Assembly: GCF_032854445.1 (NCBI RefSeq)
Contig: NC_088301.1
Span: forward strand, 22,439,808-22,503,807
Length of the DNA stretch: 64,000 bases
Direction of reading: 5' to 3'
From: Liolophura sinensis
Lineage: Eukaryota; Mollusca; Polyplacophora; Chitonida; Chitonidae
This document shows, in pieces, positions 25,901 through 35,791 of the stretch (its first letter is position 1; each line of letters begins with the position of its first letter). Made by a program: the position numbers and the translations under genes. The notes below the pieces were generated by a model, which did no database searches, had not been told where the DNA came from, and saw nothing but the letters and a program-made list of their open reading frames with translations.

Positions 25901-28900
25901 AACCCATGACCATCCGCAGGTCATTAGCAGACCTTCCCATGTATGACCAGAGAAGAAGCCAGCATGAACTGGACTTGAACTCACAGCGACCACATAGGTG
26001 AAAGATTCCTCCTTCAATGAAGGTCATTTGATGAAGGAAACACACATGTCACATGGGAAAGAATTCTGGTCTCTTCCTCTCATAAAACTCATTCACATTG
26101 TCTAAGGGTTAAATTCTTGAGTATGTTGTTCAAGAAGAAAAAACCCCCCCAAAAAAAAAAATTAAATAAATGAAAGCTCACCCAGATAGCCGAGTCCTGC
26201 AGTAAAATCAGGGCAAACTCATGACGCGAGTCCATGCGATGCTTGCTGTGTACATAAAACCCCAAGGCTCGCTTCACCAGCTTCAAGGGAGCGAATTTAT
26301 CACTGAAAGTAAAACAGATATGAACAGTCTGATCAAAAAGATATGAACAGTCTGATCAAAAGGGTATGAATGGTCTGATCAAAAAGATATGAGCAGTGTG
26401 ATCAAAAAGATATGAACAGTCTGATCAAAAGATATGAATGGTCTGATCAAAAAGATATGAGCAGTGTGATCAAAAAGATATGAACAGTCTGATCAAAAAG
26501 ATATGAATGGTCTGATCAAAAAGATATGAGCAGTGTGATCAAAAAGATATGAACAGTCTGATCAAAAGATATGAATGGTCTGATCAAAAAGATATGAGCA
26601 GTGTGATCAAAAAGATATGAACAGTCTGATCAAAAAGATATGAACAGTCCGATCAAAAGGATATGAATGGTCTGATCAAAAAGATATGAATAGTCTGATC
26701 AAAAAGTATTTCACCTAAAGTTTTCTATAATATAAACAGTCAGAAGCATATATAGGTCTTAAAATGATCTTTTGATCCCAGAGTTAAAGCCTTTTCTAAT
26801 AAGAAATCAATCAAGATTAGTCAAAGCTCTTCAGTGCTTCCAGGTGGATGAATCAATCAAAATCAATCAGAATACATCCAAATCTGTGTCCTGAAAAATG
26901 CTTACAGTAGTACATATCACTATATGTATTTGCTGAGTGACACTAACATGTGCATGGAACTGTAAGGCTACATTACTACAGTGATATTATGTGGATGAAT
27001 CAATCAGAATCAATCAGAATAAATCAGAATTTATAATAATAATACTTTACCTTATTTGCTGACTGACACTTACAAGTATACAACAGTATGGGAACACAAC
27101 CATATATCCAGTTTATTCTCTTCACTTTCCCAGAGTTAGAAGAGCAAGTACAAAAACAAATGGCGTAGGTCTGATTCATTTTCGTTTACTAAAACCAATT
27201 GAAAACTATAATTTGAAAAACACATGTTCGGTTTTTATTTTGGATTTTCTAGAAGCAGTCCATGAAGCATTGCTGGGGAGGGTAGGGTCGTGGTGTGTGT
27301 GGGGGTGTGGGGAGGGCAGGGGGGTAAGGGTGGGTGGGTGTCAGAGGTTCAGGGGTGGGAAGGAGTGGGTCAGCTTTGAATCATTTTACATGACTGAACC
27401 GAACTGAGAATGGTTGAAAAACCAAATATTTAACATACTTAAAAAAAAAAACAAAAACGGACATACTTACCATTTATTATCACAAAACACTTATTTTGGA
27501 TCAACATGTATGTCAAGCTTTCCACTAGGCACTTAATATTCAATATCCATGAAAGTGAAGCACTAAATAAATCCCATACCAGAAATAATCCATTATATCC
27601 GTGGAAAGTAGCTTACCCTGCTCTGGTTCGAAACATTGGTTTATCCATCTCTGAACTGAAATCTAAGCATATTACCTGCAACAAAACAGAAAAGTGTTAT
27701 TAACAAACTAATCTTAATGTTACAGACTATAACATTTGGTCGACTACTGGATCTAAAAAATACAGCTATGAAATACAAAATTCCAGAACACATATTAAAC
27801 AACTAATAACTATATAGCTAGGTAAATTATGTGTCCTTCAATCAGCATGAAACTAATGCACATATGTACCAATTTTGGTACCTGGTCTCCTGGTCTACGC
27901 CAAGATGCATGCAACTGTAGCAGGAATATTTAGCTTCTTTTTTCTTTCACATGGTTAGTCTATCTAGTGAGGAACATGTTCAATACTTTTCATAAAAAAA
28001 AAAAAAAAAAAAATGGAGAGAAATGTAATTTCTGCTTTCAGCACTACTAATATCTGTCCTAAAATTTAGAAAAAGGGTAGGTGCATTTTCAAGCAGTTTT
28101 CCATCCTTGACTTCTTGTTCAGTAATTCTTCAACTTTTTTGCATATCTGCAAGAAGTTTACTCAAACATATTCTGAAGACATTATTCCATGCTGACCGAT
28201 AAAATTATACTTTTTGCGAAACCCTGAAACTGGCCAATCAAACCAATGTAGTCTTGTCTCCAAAATCAAATTAACAAGGCATTCAGAGAGTCTCACCAGC
28301 TCGCCTGCTACAGCAGTCAACTAGACAATGGAATCAGAATAAAGATAAAAGTTGTGTTGAATAGTGTTGTTGTGGTAAAGACGTCATTGTGGGAAGTTCC
28401 TGCACAAACTTCAGGCAGTGGTCTTTGATGTGAAAATTGTGAACTGCAGGCAGCTATCCATAAACAATTCCAACACTGCAAATAGCTAAGCAAATGTTGA
28501 GGAATGGTAGTAAAAAAACTTCAATGTGGAGTGTTCGAGTACCAATTCGCTGGAGTGATCTTTGACATGCAAATTGCTTCCCATCATTGACTATGAGTGT
28601 ATTAAGGCTGGCCACTGCAGCCCTCTGATTGGCTGAGCAAATACTCAGCTGACAACAATCACTGTCTGCGTGGATGGTTTAAACATTCCGTCACAGTGTC
28701 ATGGGTTCCTAGTACTAATGCAGATGTGGAAAGCTTTCTACAGATTCCGTGTACACCAGATAAATTGGTACATGTATATACCAAGGTAAATTCTTACACT
28801 ATGCAAATCTGGTAAAGCAGAGAGACAAAAAGCTCATCTAGATAAATGATTGCATAAGCAACTGTAGCCCTTTCAAGAGAGGTTTGTAGAAATACATATT

Positions 28901-30991
28901 TATGGGAGAACAGAATGAAGTCAATCTGACTGTGTGTCCACAAAACAGGAAGATGGTAAAATCGCCAGAGGAACCCAATAATCTTGTTCTTCTACATACA
29001 GGTAGGCATGTGCATAAAAACTGTAGCCCTACATGAAACTTTTCTTGATTACAAAAATGGTAAATCTGGCAAAGTCCATAAATCTCATCAGCAATAAAAT
29101 CACAGAAACCCTGTATAATAAAAATTGTTGTCCTGCATGGAGGCCTAATTTCTTGAGAACACGTTCTCTACAGAAAGCAAATTGAAGTTTGCATGTATAT
29201 AACTATCAATCTATCAATCAAAACCATTAAAAACCATTCACAAAGCCTGTAAAACAAAAACCAATGAAACAGTTCAACCTTCCATCAGAACAGCAGTAGA
29301 TGTACACAGGCGAGAAGAAAGAAAGAAAAAACAACAACAAGAACAAAACATAACTTTCAATCGCTCCATGTATGGTTTCCAAAATATAATATGTGACGTG
29401 TGATAGCCCATTATACAGGAGCTAAAAAATGAAAAACCTTAACCTGCCATCCAAAAATGTGCATTTACACACCATACCTTAGATTAGGGAGCAAAAAAAA
29501 AAGCCTAACCTTCAATCCATGTATGATAGTCCAATATATAACGGCTAATAACCCCTCCGCCTCCCACCTCCCTCACACACACACAATACCTCGCCTTACT
29601 TCATACAGGCTAGCTAGAAATGTGCATAAATTGCACTGAAAGTTGATCTTAGTTTCATATGCGAAAAGACTGATGAATTAGGGTAGTTTTGTTTCCTCTT
29701 TCACATTTCTCTTTCATGATCTAGGCTGTTTTTGATCTGTGACAAAATCTGTTCACATGGTAATGTACATGTAAATAAAATGAACAAACGAATGAAACAA
29801 TGAATGAATGATTGCTTAACCTGAATGAATGAATGAATGAATGATTGCTTAACCTGAATGAATGAATGAATGAATGATTGCTTAACCTGAATGAAAGAAT
29901 GAAAGATTGCAGATTATGTCCCACCACCACTTTTTTAGCTTTATTGTGTTGAGATCCAATATGTACAGTGGTGTGCATTAGAAATAGATTGTTAACTGAA
30001 AGTCAAATCAATATACAGTCAAAGCAAGCCAGGGCATGCTGGTAACTATGTGGAAGTTAGGTTGCAACAATTTTATTTTGGTATTTTATAGGCCAGCCAA
30101 CACTAAAAAATCTAAGTATGGAATAAAATAAAAACTGAAAATCCACCCTTCAATCTCGCGCGACTTTGACATTTTTACGATTTCCGTGTTTCTCAAGGCT
30201 TTATGATCAGGTAAACATGTCACCAACATCAAACATGGCCGGGACAGTCCACATTTCCACTAATTCATAAAATCAGGGTGATTTTCCAGTTTCCCTTTTA
30301 TTTTTATACCTTTCCTGTGACATAGAAAAAAGGTTTATTCTGCCCATTTAACAACAATTTAAACTGGTGTGGCCTTAGTGGGACAAATCTTGGCAGCTAA
30401 ACAACAGAGAACAGAAGAATAGTCAACACTTACGATTTTCTCTGGGCAGTTAACCCTCGGGCATAGCAGCTCATACATGGTGCCATCTTCCTCTTGGGGC
30501 GTCCTGCTTGTGGACTTCACCCCATCTTGGTCCTTTACCTGGGGGTGGGGGTTCTGGTTGTGTCCAAGCTGGCCAGATTTAACCTTACTGACGTTGACCA
30601 CTGAAGGGTCAGGACCAGAATCAGTTTTATCCTCAATGGACTTCTCTTGTTGCTCACCCAGTGACTGCTCACCAATCCCTCCAGCTGGCTGTTTGCTCAC
30701 TGCCTGCTCACACACTGCTTGTTTGCTCACTGACTGCTCACCCACAGACTGTTTGTCAATTGCCCGCTCACCTACTGACTGCTTGATCACTGACTGCTCA
30801 CCTACTGATTTTTTGCCCACTGATTGTTTGCCCAATGATGGCTCACCTGCGGGCTGCTCACCAGCTGGATGCTGGACAACATCTTCGTTGACTGTCGAAA
30901 CCCCAGGGATTGGCTGACTGTATGGCGGGTCCTCTATCACATCATACTCATCTATGACCATGGAGACAATCCTCTGCTCTCGACTCTCCAT
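13734..30991 (-). CDS. BABAM1: BABAM1 / MERIT40, BRCA1-A and BRISC complex subunit (7 coding exons, 411 aa)
   Basis: Coding exons on the minus strand are 30991-30434, 27675-27617, 26302-26182, 23787-23681, 22615-22492, 16241-16155 and 13913-13734. They total 1236 nt, i.e. 411 residues plus TGA; every junction is GT/AG and the phases agree. Family knowledge: MERIT40 is a VWA-like scaffold that holds BRE/BABAM2, BRCC36 and Abraxas in the nuclear BRCA1-A complex (K63-ubiquitin removal at DNA breaks), and acts in cytosolic BRISC. Seen here in the order of the vertebrate protein: PRVNCPEK (178-185), VICLDFS (187-193), HEFAL (233-237), NDPREL (252-257), PPPYIVR (299-305), SPYFFVDAFYIH (331-342) and LLAHPLQRP (386-394). 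Residues 1-177 are low complexity, which makes the protein longer than the human one (about 329). The acidic tail of vertebrate MERIT40 is absent. The 5' UTR exon and promoter were not located. Exon structure is my manual splice model. Confidence 0.95.
14330..14600. repeat. Interspersed repeat family E, copy 1
   Basis: Shares order and wording with 28340-28640 (TGCACAAA-TTC, CTTTGATATGCAAA, GGTGGCCACTGCA, TGATTGGC). It is itself built from two similar halves of about 130 bp. BABAM1 intron 6. Confidence 0.75.
14653..15142. mobile_element. Non-autonomous DNA transposon (MITE-like) with ~100-bp inverted ends
   Basis: The left end TATCCAACATCGTTCAACTT + TTGTTGACTCAAC is mirrored by the right end, whose complement starts CTCCAACATCACTCAACTC and also has TTGACTCAACAAG. 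Outer CCACACTACAACTC/CCAGACTACTC blocks match too. No coding capacity. BABAM1 intron 6. Confidence 0.75.
15545..15805 (-). mobile_element. SINE family D-related fragment
   Basis: ACTTAACAATTTTTCAAGCA, GGTGCCAAAGTGCTGCCGTC and CACTGAAGTATCATACC. BABAM1 intron 6. Confidence 0.7.
15985..16140. repeat. Short tandem array, ~26-bp unit (GTGACCTTGACAGGTC type)
   Basis: About six degenerate units of the form TGTGACCTTGACAGGTCTGAG lie in the intron just after BABAM1 exon 6. Confidence 0.75.
15998..16047. promoter_or_regulatory. Everted TGACCT/AGGTCA half-sites in BABAM1 intron 6
   Basis: Two copies of TGACCT TGAC AGGTCA (15998-16013 and 16020-16035) are followed by a third TGACCT at 16042. This is the nuclear-receptor half-site arranged as everted repeats with 4-bp spacing. 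It may simply be the unit of the local minisatellite (15985-16140). Confidence 0.35.
16155..16241 (-). CDS. BABAM1: BABAM1 coding exon 6 (87 bp)
   Basis: The acceptor TTATGTTTCAG precedes GCTCAAAGG and the donor is TGTGAG|GTAAGT, phase 0. It encodes residues 324-352 with SPYFFVDAFYIH, matching the PYFFFDVVYIH block of MERIT40. A short tandem array with nuclear-receptor-like half-sites follows the donor within the intron. Confidence 0.93.
16305..16505 (+). mobile_element. SINE family A, 3' truncated
   Basis: The head (GTGGCTCAGTCGGTTAGCGC) and core are as in the reference copy, but it stops after CCATAATGCTGGCCGCC, losing the tail. Confidence 0.88.
17553..17573. repeat. Poly-G tract (21 G)
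   Basis: Uninterrupted G run in BABAM1 intron 5; such tracts are prone to length error and quadruplex formation. Confidence 0.95.
17590..17968 (-). mobile_element. SINE family D (GTTAAACCCCAAGCACTCAC type), near complete
   Basis: Starts (GTGA)n then GTGCTTGGGGATTAACGTC and CCTCCTTGTTGCAGGACAG. It ends with a reverse tRNA-like part (ACCCAGGATTGACCCTGGAT, then CACTCCACCAACTGTGTTAT). So the element is transcribed on the minus strand, with a tRNA head and a (TCAC)n tail. Confidence 0.8.
18050..18250. repeat. Interspersed repeat family F, copy 1
   Basis: AAAATTATACTTTTTG-GAA-CCCTGAAA and TGTAGTTTTGTCTTC are shared with 28110-28275. Its end (ATGTGCATAAATTGCACTGA) is shared with 29618-29650. Confidence 0.7.
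18664..18940 (+). mobile_element. tRNA-headed SINE, near full length (family A)
   Basis: The head GGGGCCTCCGTGGCTCAGTC with A-box-like TGGCTCAGTCGG and B-box-like GAGTTCAAGACC is tRNA-derived. Next come a GC-rich core (GGGTTTCCCCCGGG, TCTGCCCGGTTTCC) and the tail GTATAAGTGAAATATTCTTG / GTACGGCGTAAAAC ending in poly(A). It is the most complete copy and serves as reference for family A. It resembles molluscan V-SINE/MetaSINE-type families; the exact name needs a library match. Confidence 0.9.
19009..19235 (-). mobile_element. SINE family A, diverged
   Basis: TTTGATTGATGTTTTACACC, CAGCATTATGGTAGGAGGAA and GACTTGAACTCAC (B-box complement) are in reverse order. Confidence 0.85.
22492..22615 (-). 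CDS. BABAM1: BABAM1 coding exon 5 (124 bp)
   Basis: The acceptor CTTGTTTCAG precedes ATACGAGAG and the donor is AAAGAG|GTGAGAG, phase 0. It encodes residues 282-323, including LPPPYIVRLLMIYGR, one of the most conserved MERIT40 blocks (PPPY-V-R). Confidence 0.94.
23681..23787 (-). CDS. BABAM1: BABAM1 coding exon 4 (107 bp)
   Basis: The acceptor GTGTGACAG precedes GTGAAGGATTTC and the donor is TCAAT|GTGAGC, phase 2. It encodes residues 247-281 with NDPRELVNLLEDLED, equivalent to the SDPRELCSCLYDLE segment of vertebrate MERIT40. The next exon supplies the base completing Ile282. Confidence 0.9.
23912..24190 (-). mobile_element. SINE family A, near full length
   Basis: Runs from TTTATTTGATTGGTGCTTTT through CGGTGGGAGGAAACCGGGCA to the head (TTAACCACCTGGGCC). 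It lies in BABAM1 intron 3. Confidence 0.9.
24228..25162. repeat. ~0.93-kb interspersed repeat, copy 1
   Basis: Aligns by eye over its whole length with 53035-53952. Shared landmarks are CATTTTGCCATGT, GAGTATCAGCTCTG, GGGAATTTACCGAACATA, TTCTTGCCAGCTCACCCTG and GCAGATTTTATGTTCACTTT. No long frame or terminal inverted repeat was seen. It lies in BABAM1 intron 3. Confidence 0.9.
25370..25475. repeat. 21-bp tandem array, five units
   Basis: CAAACAGATGGCAAAGAGTGT is repeated nearly perfectly in BABAM1 intron 3. Because 21 is a multiple of three it yields repetitive open frames (KSVKQMA), which are not genes. Confidence 0.9.
25568..25740 (-). mobile_element. SINE family D-related fragment
   Basis: (GAAT)n, GCTTGGGGTTTAACGTCATAC, AGTCCATGCCGCCAAAG and CCTGGGTTTGATCCTGGGTC (reverse B box). 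Confidence 0.75.
25797..26012 (-). mobile_element. SINE family A, 5' truncated
   Basis: Tail, core and B-box region (GGACTTGAACTCACAGCGAC) are present; the head is missing. BABAM1 intron 3. Confidence 0.88.
26182..26302 (-). CDS. BABAM1: BABAM1 coding exon 3 (121 bp)
   Basis: The acceptor TTTACTTTCAG precedes TGATAAATTC; the first T completes Gly206. The donor is TGG|GTGAGC, phase 0. It encodes residues 207-246, with the MERIT40-typical run VHSKHRMDSRHEFALILL. A 23-bp tandem array begins only about 15 nt upstream of this acceptor in the transcript sense. Confidence 0.93.
26312..26708. repeat. 23-bp tandem array next to BABAM1 exon 3 acceptor, about 17 units
   Basis: Units follow AAGATATGAACAGTCTGATC plus AAA. 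Variants GAACAGTCTG, GAATGGTCTG and GAGCAGTGTG alternate in a three-unit higher-order pattern. The array starts about 10-15 nt upstream of the exon 3 splice acceptor in the transcript sense, so it occupies the branch-point zone. Confidence 0.93.
27617..27675 (-). CDS. BABAM1: BABAM1 coding exon 2 (59 bp)
   Basis: The acceptor TTTTGTTGCAG precedes GTAATATGC, and the donor is GCAGG|GTAAGC. It encodes VICLDFSSEMDKPMFRTRA (residues 187-205) plus two bases of Gly206. It continues the MERIT40 strand that starts the VWA-like domain, directly after PRVNCPEKI of exon 1. Confidence 0.93.
28110..28275. repeat. Interspersed repeat family F, copy 2
   Basis: Matches the first two thirds of the 18.05-kb copy in the same orientation. 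The last third is found displaced at 29612-29700, as if separated by an insertion. Confidence 0.7.
28340..28640. repeat. Interspersed repeat family E, copy 2
   Basis: Same two-half structure as 14330-14600 in the same orientation (GACATGCAAATTGC, GGCTGGCCACTGCAG, TCTGATTGGCTGAGC). BABAM1 intron 1. Confidence 0.75.
29795..29915. repeat. 33-bp tandem repeat, three units
   Basis: GATTGCTTAACCTGAATGAA + (TGAA)n is repeated three times, mixing a unique 13-bp part with a GAAT microsatellite. Confidence 0.85.
30118..30312. mobile_element. Fold-back element (MITE-like), ~195 bp
   Basis: ATGGAATAAAATAAAAACTG + AAAATCCACCCT at the left is inverted at the right as AGGGTGATTTTCCAG and TTTTATTTTTATACC. 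It lies 120 bp inside BABAM1 intron 1. Confidence 0.65.
30434..30991 (-). CDS. BABAM1: BABAM1 coding exon 1 (residues 1-186)
   Basis: The ATG at 30991 follows a splice acceptor (TCTTTGCAG then GAATC ATG, exon edge 30996), so an untranslated exon must lie upstream. The donor is ATC|GTAAGT at 30434/30433, phase 0. The exon encodes an acidic start, then about 13 five-residue repeats (GKQSV/GEQSV type, residues 44-103 and 107-111), a Ser/Pro/Lys linker and the first conserved block PRVNCPEKI. The repeat is also a 15-bp minisatellite in DNA. An open antisense frame at 30477-30917 is only its shadow. Confidence 0.92.
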
Positions 30992-31379
30992 GATTCCTGC
31001 AAAGATTTAAAAAAGAACTGTATAATACAATGATCACAATTATTAAATACACCAAGTGATCTAAACCTATTAAATATTATTACACAGGCAATTGCTTTTC
31101 CAGTATCATGTTGTGTTGCTTCAAGGAATGAATATTGTTCGCTATATTATAACCAATTCAACAGTTTCATCTCTGAATCTTCTACATGTATTTGTGATGC
31201 AGAACTGTCCAGTGACTGCGGAGAGCTTTTTAAATTAGCCAGTCTCGAACATCCGAGCATATGCTGTTTTCCTTGTTATGATTCGAAATTCTCACAAACA
31301 TTGCCATGACATGGATTTTCAAAATTGGCACTTTACATTAAAAATACGATGTTTTCACCTCACACAGCAAGATGAGTGT

Positions 31380-31535
31380 ACAGTACAGTCAAATCCTAAC
31401 CATCAATCCTACGCCCACTGTGGCTGGAGGATACGCTGTCGGCCCATGGTCAGCTTGTGCACCCTCGTGCACCATGCACCCTCATATGTGCACCGTGACA
31501 CGATCCTACAGCCATCGCCAGGGGACTGTCGGCCC
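31380..31535. mobile_element. Small repeat, left member of an inverted pair
   Basis: Begins ACAGTACAGTCAAATCCTAA then CCATCAATCCTACGCCCA and ends GGGGACTGTCGGCCCAT. The same start and end occur in inverse orientation at 32731-32906. Confidence 0.6.
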
Positions 31536-32730
31536 ATAATCATCAAATGTTTTAATGCTAAATACGGAACGATTTACTGAACACCATCATGTCTGTTATA
31601 GCTCGCAGCATATTTACTTGCACACGAATTTTGCATAAAATTAAGAGTTTCAATAGCTTACTGTTTGGGATCCCTACTGGTTAGAACCGCCACCCATATA
31701 TAACTTTCTCTTGAGGACAGGGGATTCAAGTTTGCACCGGGCTTAACTATTTATTAAATAACAAGCCTACAAGGCATTTATCTCAGAGTTATGTGCCCAC
31801 AAACATCTGTATATGCAACACATTTCTTTTGTTTGAAGTCTGCGATGTACATGACGGCTCTACACAACCGTGGCAGTGTGTTATAACTTGGAAATGAACT
31901 CGAGTTGTTTGGCTTATCAGCAAATTTATCACAGTTTCATGTTGGATACAAAATTACGTTGGCATATGTGACTTTATTGTGATGTGTTTCAGCCTGCGTG
32001 CTTATATACTCTTCAAAACCCTTTATTGAAAATGTATATCTAATGAGTCATATCTGTATATCACACAAGGCCCACCATTTATAAAATTACAACCGATGAC
32101 ATGTATAAACATCAGCATGTTCATATTTTTCCCTTTAAGCCTGAGTCCTTAAAGTGTATCCGAAATTTCACAATTGTTGATCCTATGGTTTATTAATTTT
32201 TTTAAACACAAAAAGGTGTTTATTTATAAGATGAGCGCAATCCTACGTAGCCTTTATATATGTGTGAAGGCATGAAATGTTGGCCCCAGGCCTATATATA
32301 TATACAGATGCATCCTAAGTCTTGCGTAAAATGAAGTCATAAAATGTATTACAGATTTTGAGACAATTCCTCTACCTATCCATGCATAAATATTATGAAA
32401 ATACACCAAAGAAAATAAAAATCAAAAACAGAGAATTTCAGTGCTGGTAAAAAAAATCTGTTAGCACAATTCCAATCCAATTTTTACTGTTACTTTAGAA
32501 AAGCCCAAATAATTACCTTTCATGAAATATCAGCCTCGTCTGTGCATGTGTCATGTTCAAAATCAGTAATAAAGTTCTAAAAATTTATAGAGAAAGTCGA
32601 GTGAATAAAACAAGACCTACACTGGACATATATGTCTGATGTCATTACATCAAACTCCAGTGAGTGAATGAATGTTGTAATATGATACAATGATCATATT
32701 ACTGACACTCCATCATGCATGAAGTGTCAA

Positions 32731-32906
32731 CAGACTGTGGGCCGACCCCGAGCCGACCCAATGCCGACCCTACGCTGACGATACGCAATGGATGACGGTG
32801 TGTTTGATCAGGGTCCGGCCAGGGTCGGCGTACGGTGTGCGTATGATACATGGATCATCTGACCCCAATGGGTGTAGGATTGATGGTTACGATCCGGCTG
32901 TACTGT
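32731..32906. mobile_element. Small repeat, right member of an inverted pair
   Basis: On the minus strand it begins ACAGTACAGCCGGATCGTAA then CCATCAATCCTACACCCA and ends GGGGTCGGCCCACAG. It is either an independent MITE copy or the other end of a 1.5-kb element. Confidence 0.6.
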
Positions 32907-34575
32907 ATTTGGAATGGATTATTAAATATTGTTGCACAGCACTTGTGAAATACAATCCTATAAAATGTGATATCAATTTGGAACAGTGTCTCCTCAGGCT
33001 GGGCGAAATAGGTGGTAAAGACAATATCCTCTGTGCCTCTGTCCCATACATCGTGCTAAAATCAATGAATTCTTAGGTATTGATAAATGCAATTTGTGTC
33101 ATTAAGCATTAGTTTATAGCACATTCTTATTGTTGGTTGAAGGCCTAGACAGTGAGAGCACATTCCATTTAAAAACCTAATGCAGTTGCCATGGCAGTTT
33201 GTTATGACATTAGGCAGCTGTTGGAGGCAAAAATTACCCATCAAATTATTTTAATATATCTGCATGGCCTCACACTTGTAGACACTTATGTTCCTTGCCT
33301 ATTCCTCAGTTGATTTATGGCAAGCACAACGCTGATCGGTTAAAATAATTAATGGGCCACAAAGGGCGGAGATTCCTGGCTGATGCTCAGTGACAATGGC
33401 TATACTAATTGTCTTAACATATTTCAGGATAGTTCAATTAAATCAAGCATTGAGGTCTATTTTCAACAATTTCTGATATTTACCTGCCTCAACTTTCATC
33501 GTTAAATTAAAAAACGGCAGCACACTCCGATTTCTAGTGTGCATTAAAGAGAATAGGACCTTTACTACCACTCCTGCAAGTATAAATCCATTCCCGAGTT
33601 GAAATGTTACTTAAATCTATAGAAATATTTCCTTCTCGCTTGTTAAAATAACTTTGTGCTGTCATGGAGAGTCGGGTGTTCTAAAATCTCAGCATCGCGA
33701 TCCAAAAAATACGGAAATCAAACTAACAAAACAAAACCACGCAACCAGCCTTACATGACAACTTTACCAATGATTTCATCAGTCATAATGGATGTAGAAT
33801 AGAAAGCACAATTTGTCCGATCAGTCGATCAGAAAAATTCATTCTAAAGGTTCCAGTCAAGTGAGTCAAGCCATGTTTTCTGACCGTGGCCACAGATACA
33901 ACCCGGATATGGGATACACCTGTTGCGCTGTGCACGTACACCATGATTTTGAAGACATAACAGCAACACTTTATCAGATTTTCTGCACATGACTAGTCTG
34001 AAATGAATTTAAACATGTATGAGTGATTGAAAGCTTCATTTTCCATTCAATCCTCAACAGAAATTGGCATGCGCTGCTGTTTTAGACTAGATTTGAGACA
34101 GGTAAATATCACAGTTTTGAAAATGGACCTCAACGTTTAATTTAATTGAATTAATTTCACATGGGCATGTATTTGCACCAGGTTTTTAAATGGAGTATGC
34201 TCTGAGGCTGGTTTGGGGCGATCCCTTGCCGAACAAAATTCTGCCAAATGTAACGTCAGTGCAATCTCGGATCTCACTGAATTCAAATTTCAATATATAA
34301 CAATTATAAAACTAAAAACTGAAGCATTCACTTTTATCTTGATTTACCTTGATTTATATCACAACTAATAATTTACAGATAGCGTAGGTGTTTTTTGCAG
34401 TTAGTAACATTTATTACCGACATCCATTTGAACATAAACACTGAACATAGCTTAATTAAATGAAGTAATTAATTACTACATGCTCTCACTTTCGTTTCAT
34501 GCAACTACCGGTACTGCAACAACAACAACATCGGTAAAACAGATGTGTCGGTGAACTTCTTCTTCGAAAGGCTTT

Positions 34576-34791
34576 TCACAGTCGCCGACTGTCTTCATCT
34601 GTAGGTAAGTCGTCGTTGAATATACCACATTTTACCCAGTGACGGACACACTGAAATAACTTCTGTAATATCTTGGTTATCCGCCAAAGTAACAGGAACT
34701 CATTCAACTCTGACAACCACCGCGCAAAGCACTTTGGGTAGCAAACTGCGGGCAGTGGTAGTCCCAGCAGTACCCAGTTCGATTCATTCAA
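34576..34791 (-). other. Small open frame (71 aa), doubtful
   Basis: The frame starts MNESNWVLLGLPLPAVCYPK and ends in the acidic/basic tail DLPTDEDSRRL. It lies in the gap between the hydrolase and BABAM1, where the BABAM1 promoter or untranslated exon could be. No family is recognised; it may be chance. Confidence 0.15.
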
Positions 34792-35791
34792 TATACCGTA
34801 TTCGTTAACACTGTAAAACAGTCATATTCAGTAGAATTGGGAGGCACACGGAATTATCTCGTCTTAAGCGATTTTTCCTTAATTACATTAACTGTTTAAT
34901 GTAACTCATATATAGGCCTACATGTACATTGTTCTTAGCCTATGGCCGTATGTAATTTTAGTGTGGCTTTTTATCTCTTAAAGTAGGTGTTGAAACTGTC
35001 TACAGCCGATTTCTTGGCTACAGATAACCCAGTGAATCCCATATGCACCATCAATAAAATCACAAAAACTCCGTGTACTAACCGGTAAAAAATCCCGGTA
35101 ATTTCCCGATCTACGGTAGGCCGATATGGAGTCTATACATTACGCTGGTAAGCGTGTGAAGGAATGAATGAAATTAAGTAAAATATGTAGCACGTGCGGA
35201 GGAGAAGAGAACAGTAATTGCCACAAAATATCATAATAAAATTCAACATGAACATGTACATGAATTACATGTGAGAGTAGCCTCCCATGAACCGTTGACT
35301 ACATAAATCCACCTTTTAAGTTGTCTCCCTTGTTTATCGTAAATTCGTGCATGACGCCTGGGTAAAAGAATAAATTGCCGTTATTACGAGACCTACCTAT
35401 AATTTTCCTACCGGCTTCCTACCATTCAGTTACCTATTATATACAATCACCTAAAACTAGTCTCTGGTTTTCTTAAAGGACAGAGCCTAAATTAAGGCCC
35501 TTGCATGAACCCTCGTCTGTCGGGCTTCATAGGAGACTATATTGCTGTTTCTACATATTATAACTATAGCAATCAAAATCATCTACAAACGCGCCTCTGG
35601 TTATCTGAAAGTTCAGAAGTAGGGCCTATGTGTGTTGGCCCCCGTGTACATGTATATACCTTGGTTAGCTAGTGATAGGAGTTTTACTGCTTCGAAACTA
35701 GACAACTTAGACCTGTAAATTTACAGAATCCGCAAGTCTCTATAAATATATAGGAAAACAAATAAAAAAGCGCTTGTACAGATCGGTCATT

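Larger units (their letters stand above)
27676..30433. other. BABAM1: BABAM1 intron 1 (2758 bp)
   Basis: Holds a family F copy, a family E copy, a 33-bp tandem repeat and the 30.1-kb fold-back element. 28640-29190 also has weakly repeated wording (TGCATAA-AACTGTAGCCCT twice). Confidence 0.75.
30997..35791. other. Gap between hydrolase 3' end and BABAM1
   Basis: Must contain the BABAM1 untranslated first exon and promoter, which I could not place. A donor-like CAG|GTAAAT on the minus strand at about 33484 is one option. It also holds the inverted pair of small repeats and the 71-aa doubtful frame. Confidence 0.5.

Noticed and set aside
30477-30917. 146-codon plus-strand open frame rich in Cys/Ser/Thr/Asp
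   Set aside because: It is the antisense shadow of the repeat-bearing BABAM1 exon 1, which has homology and splice sites on the other strand.
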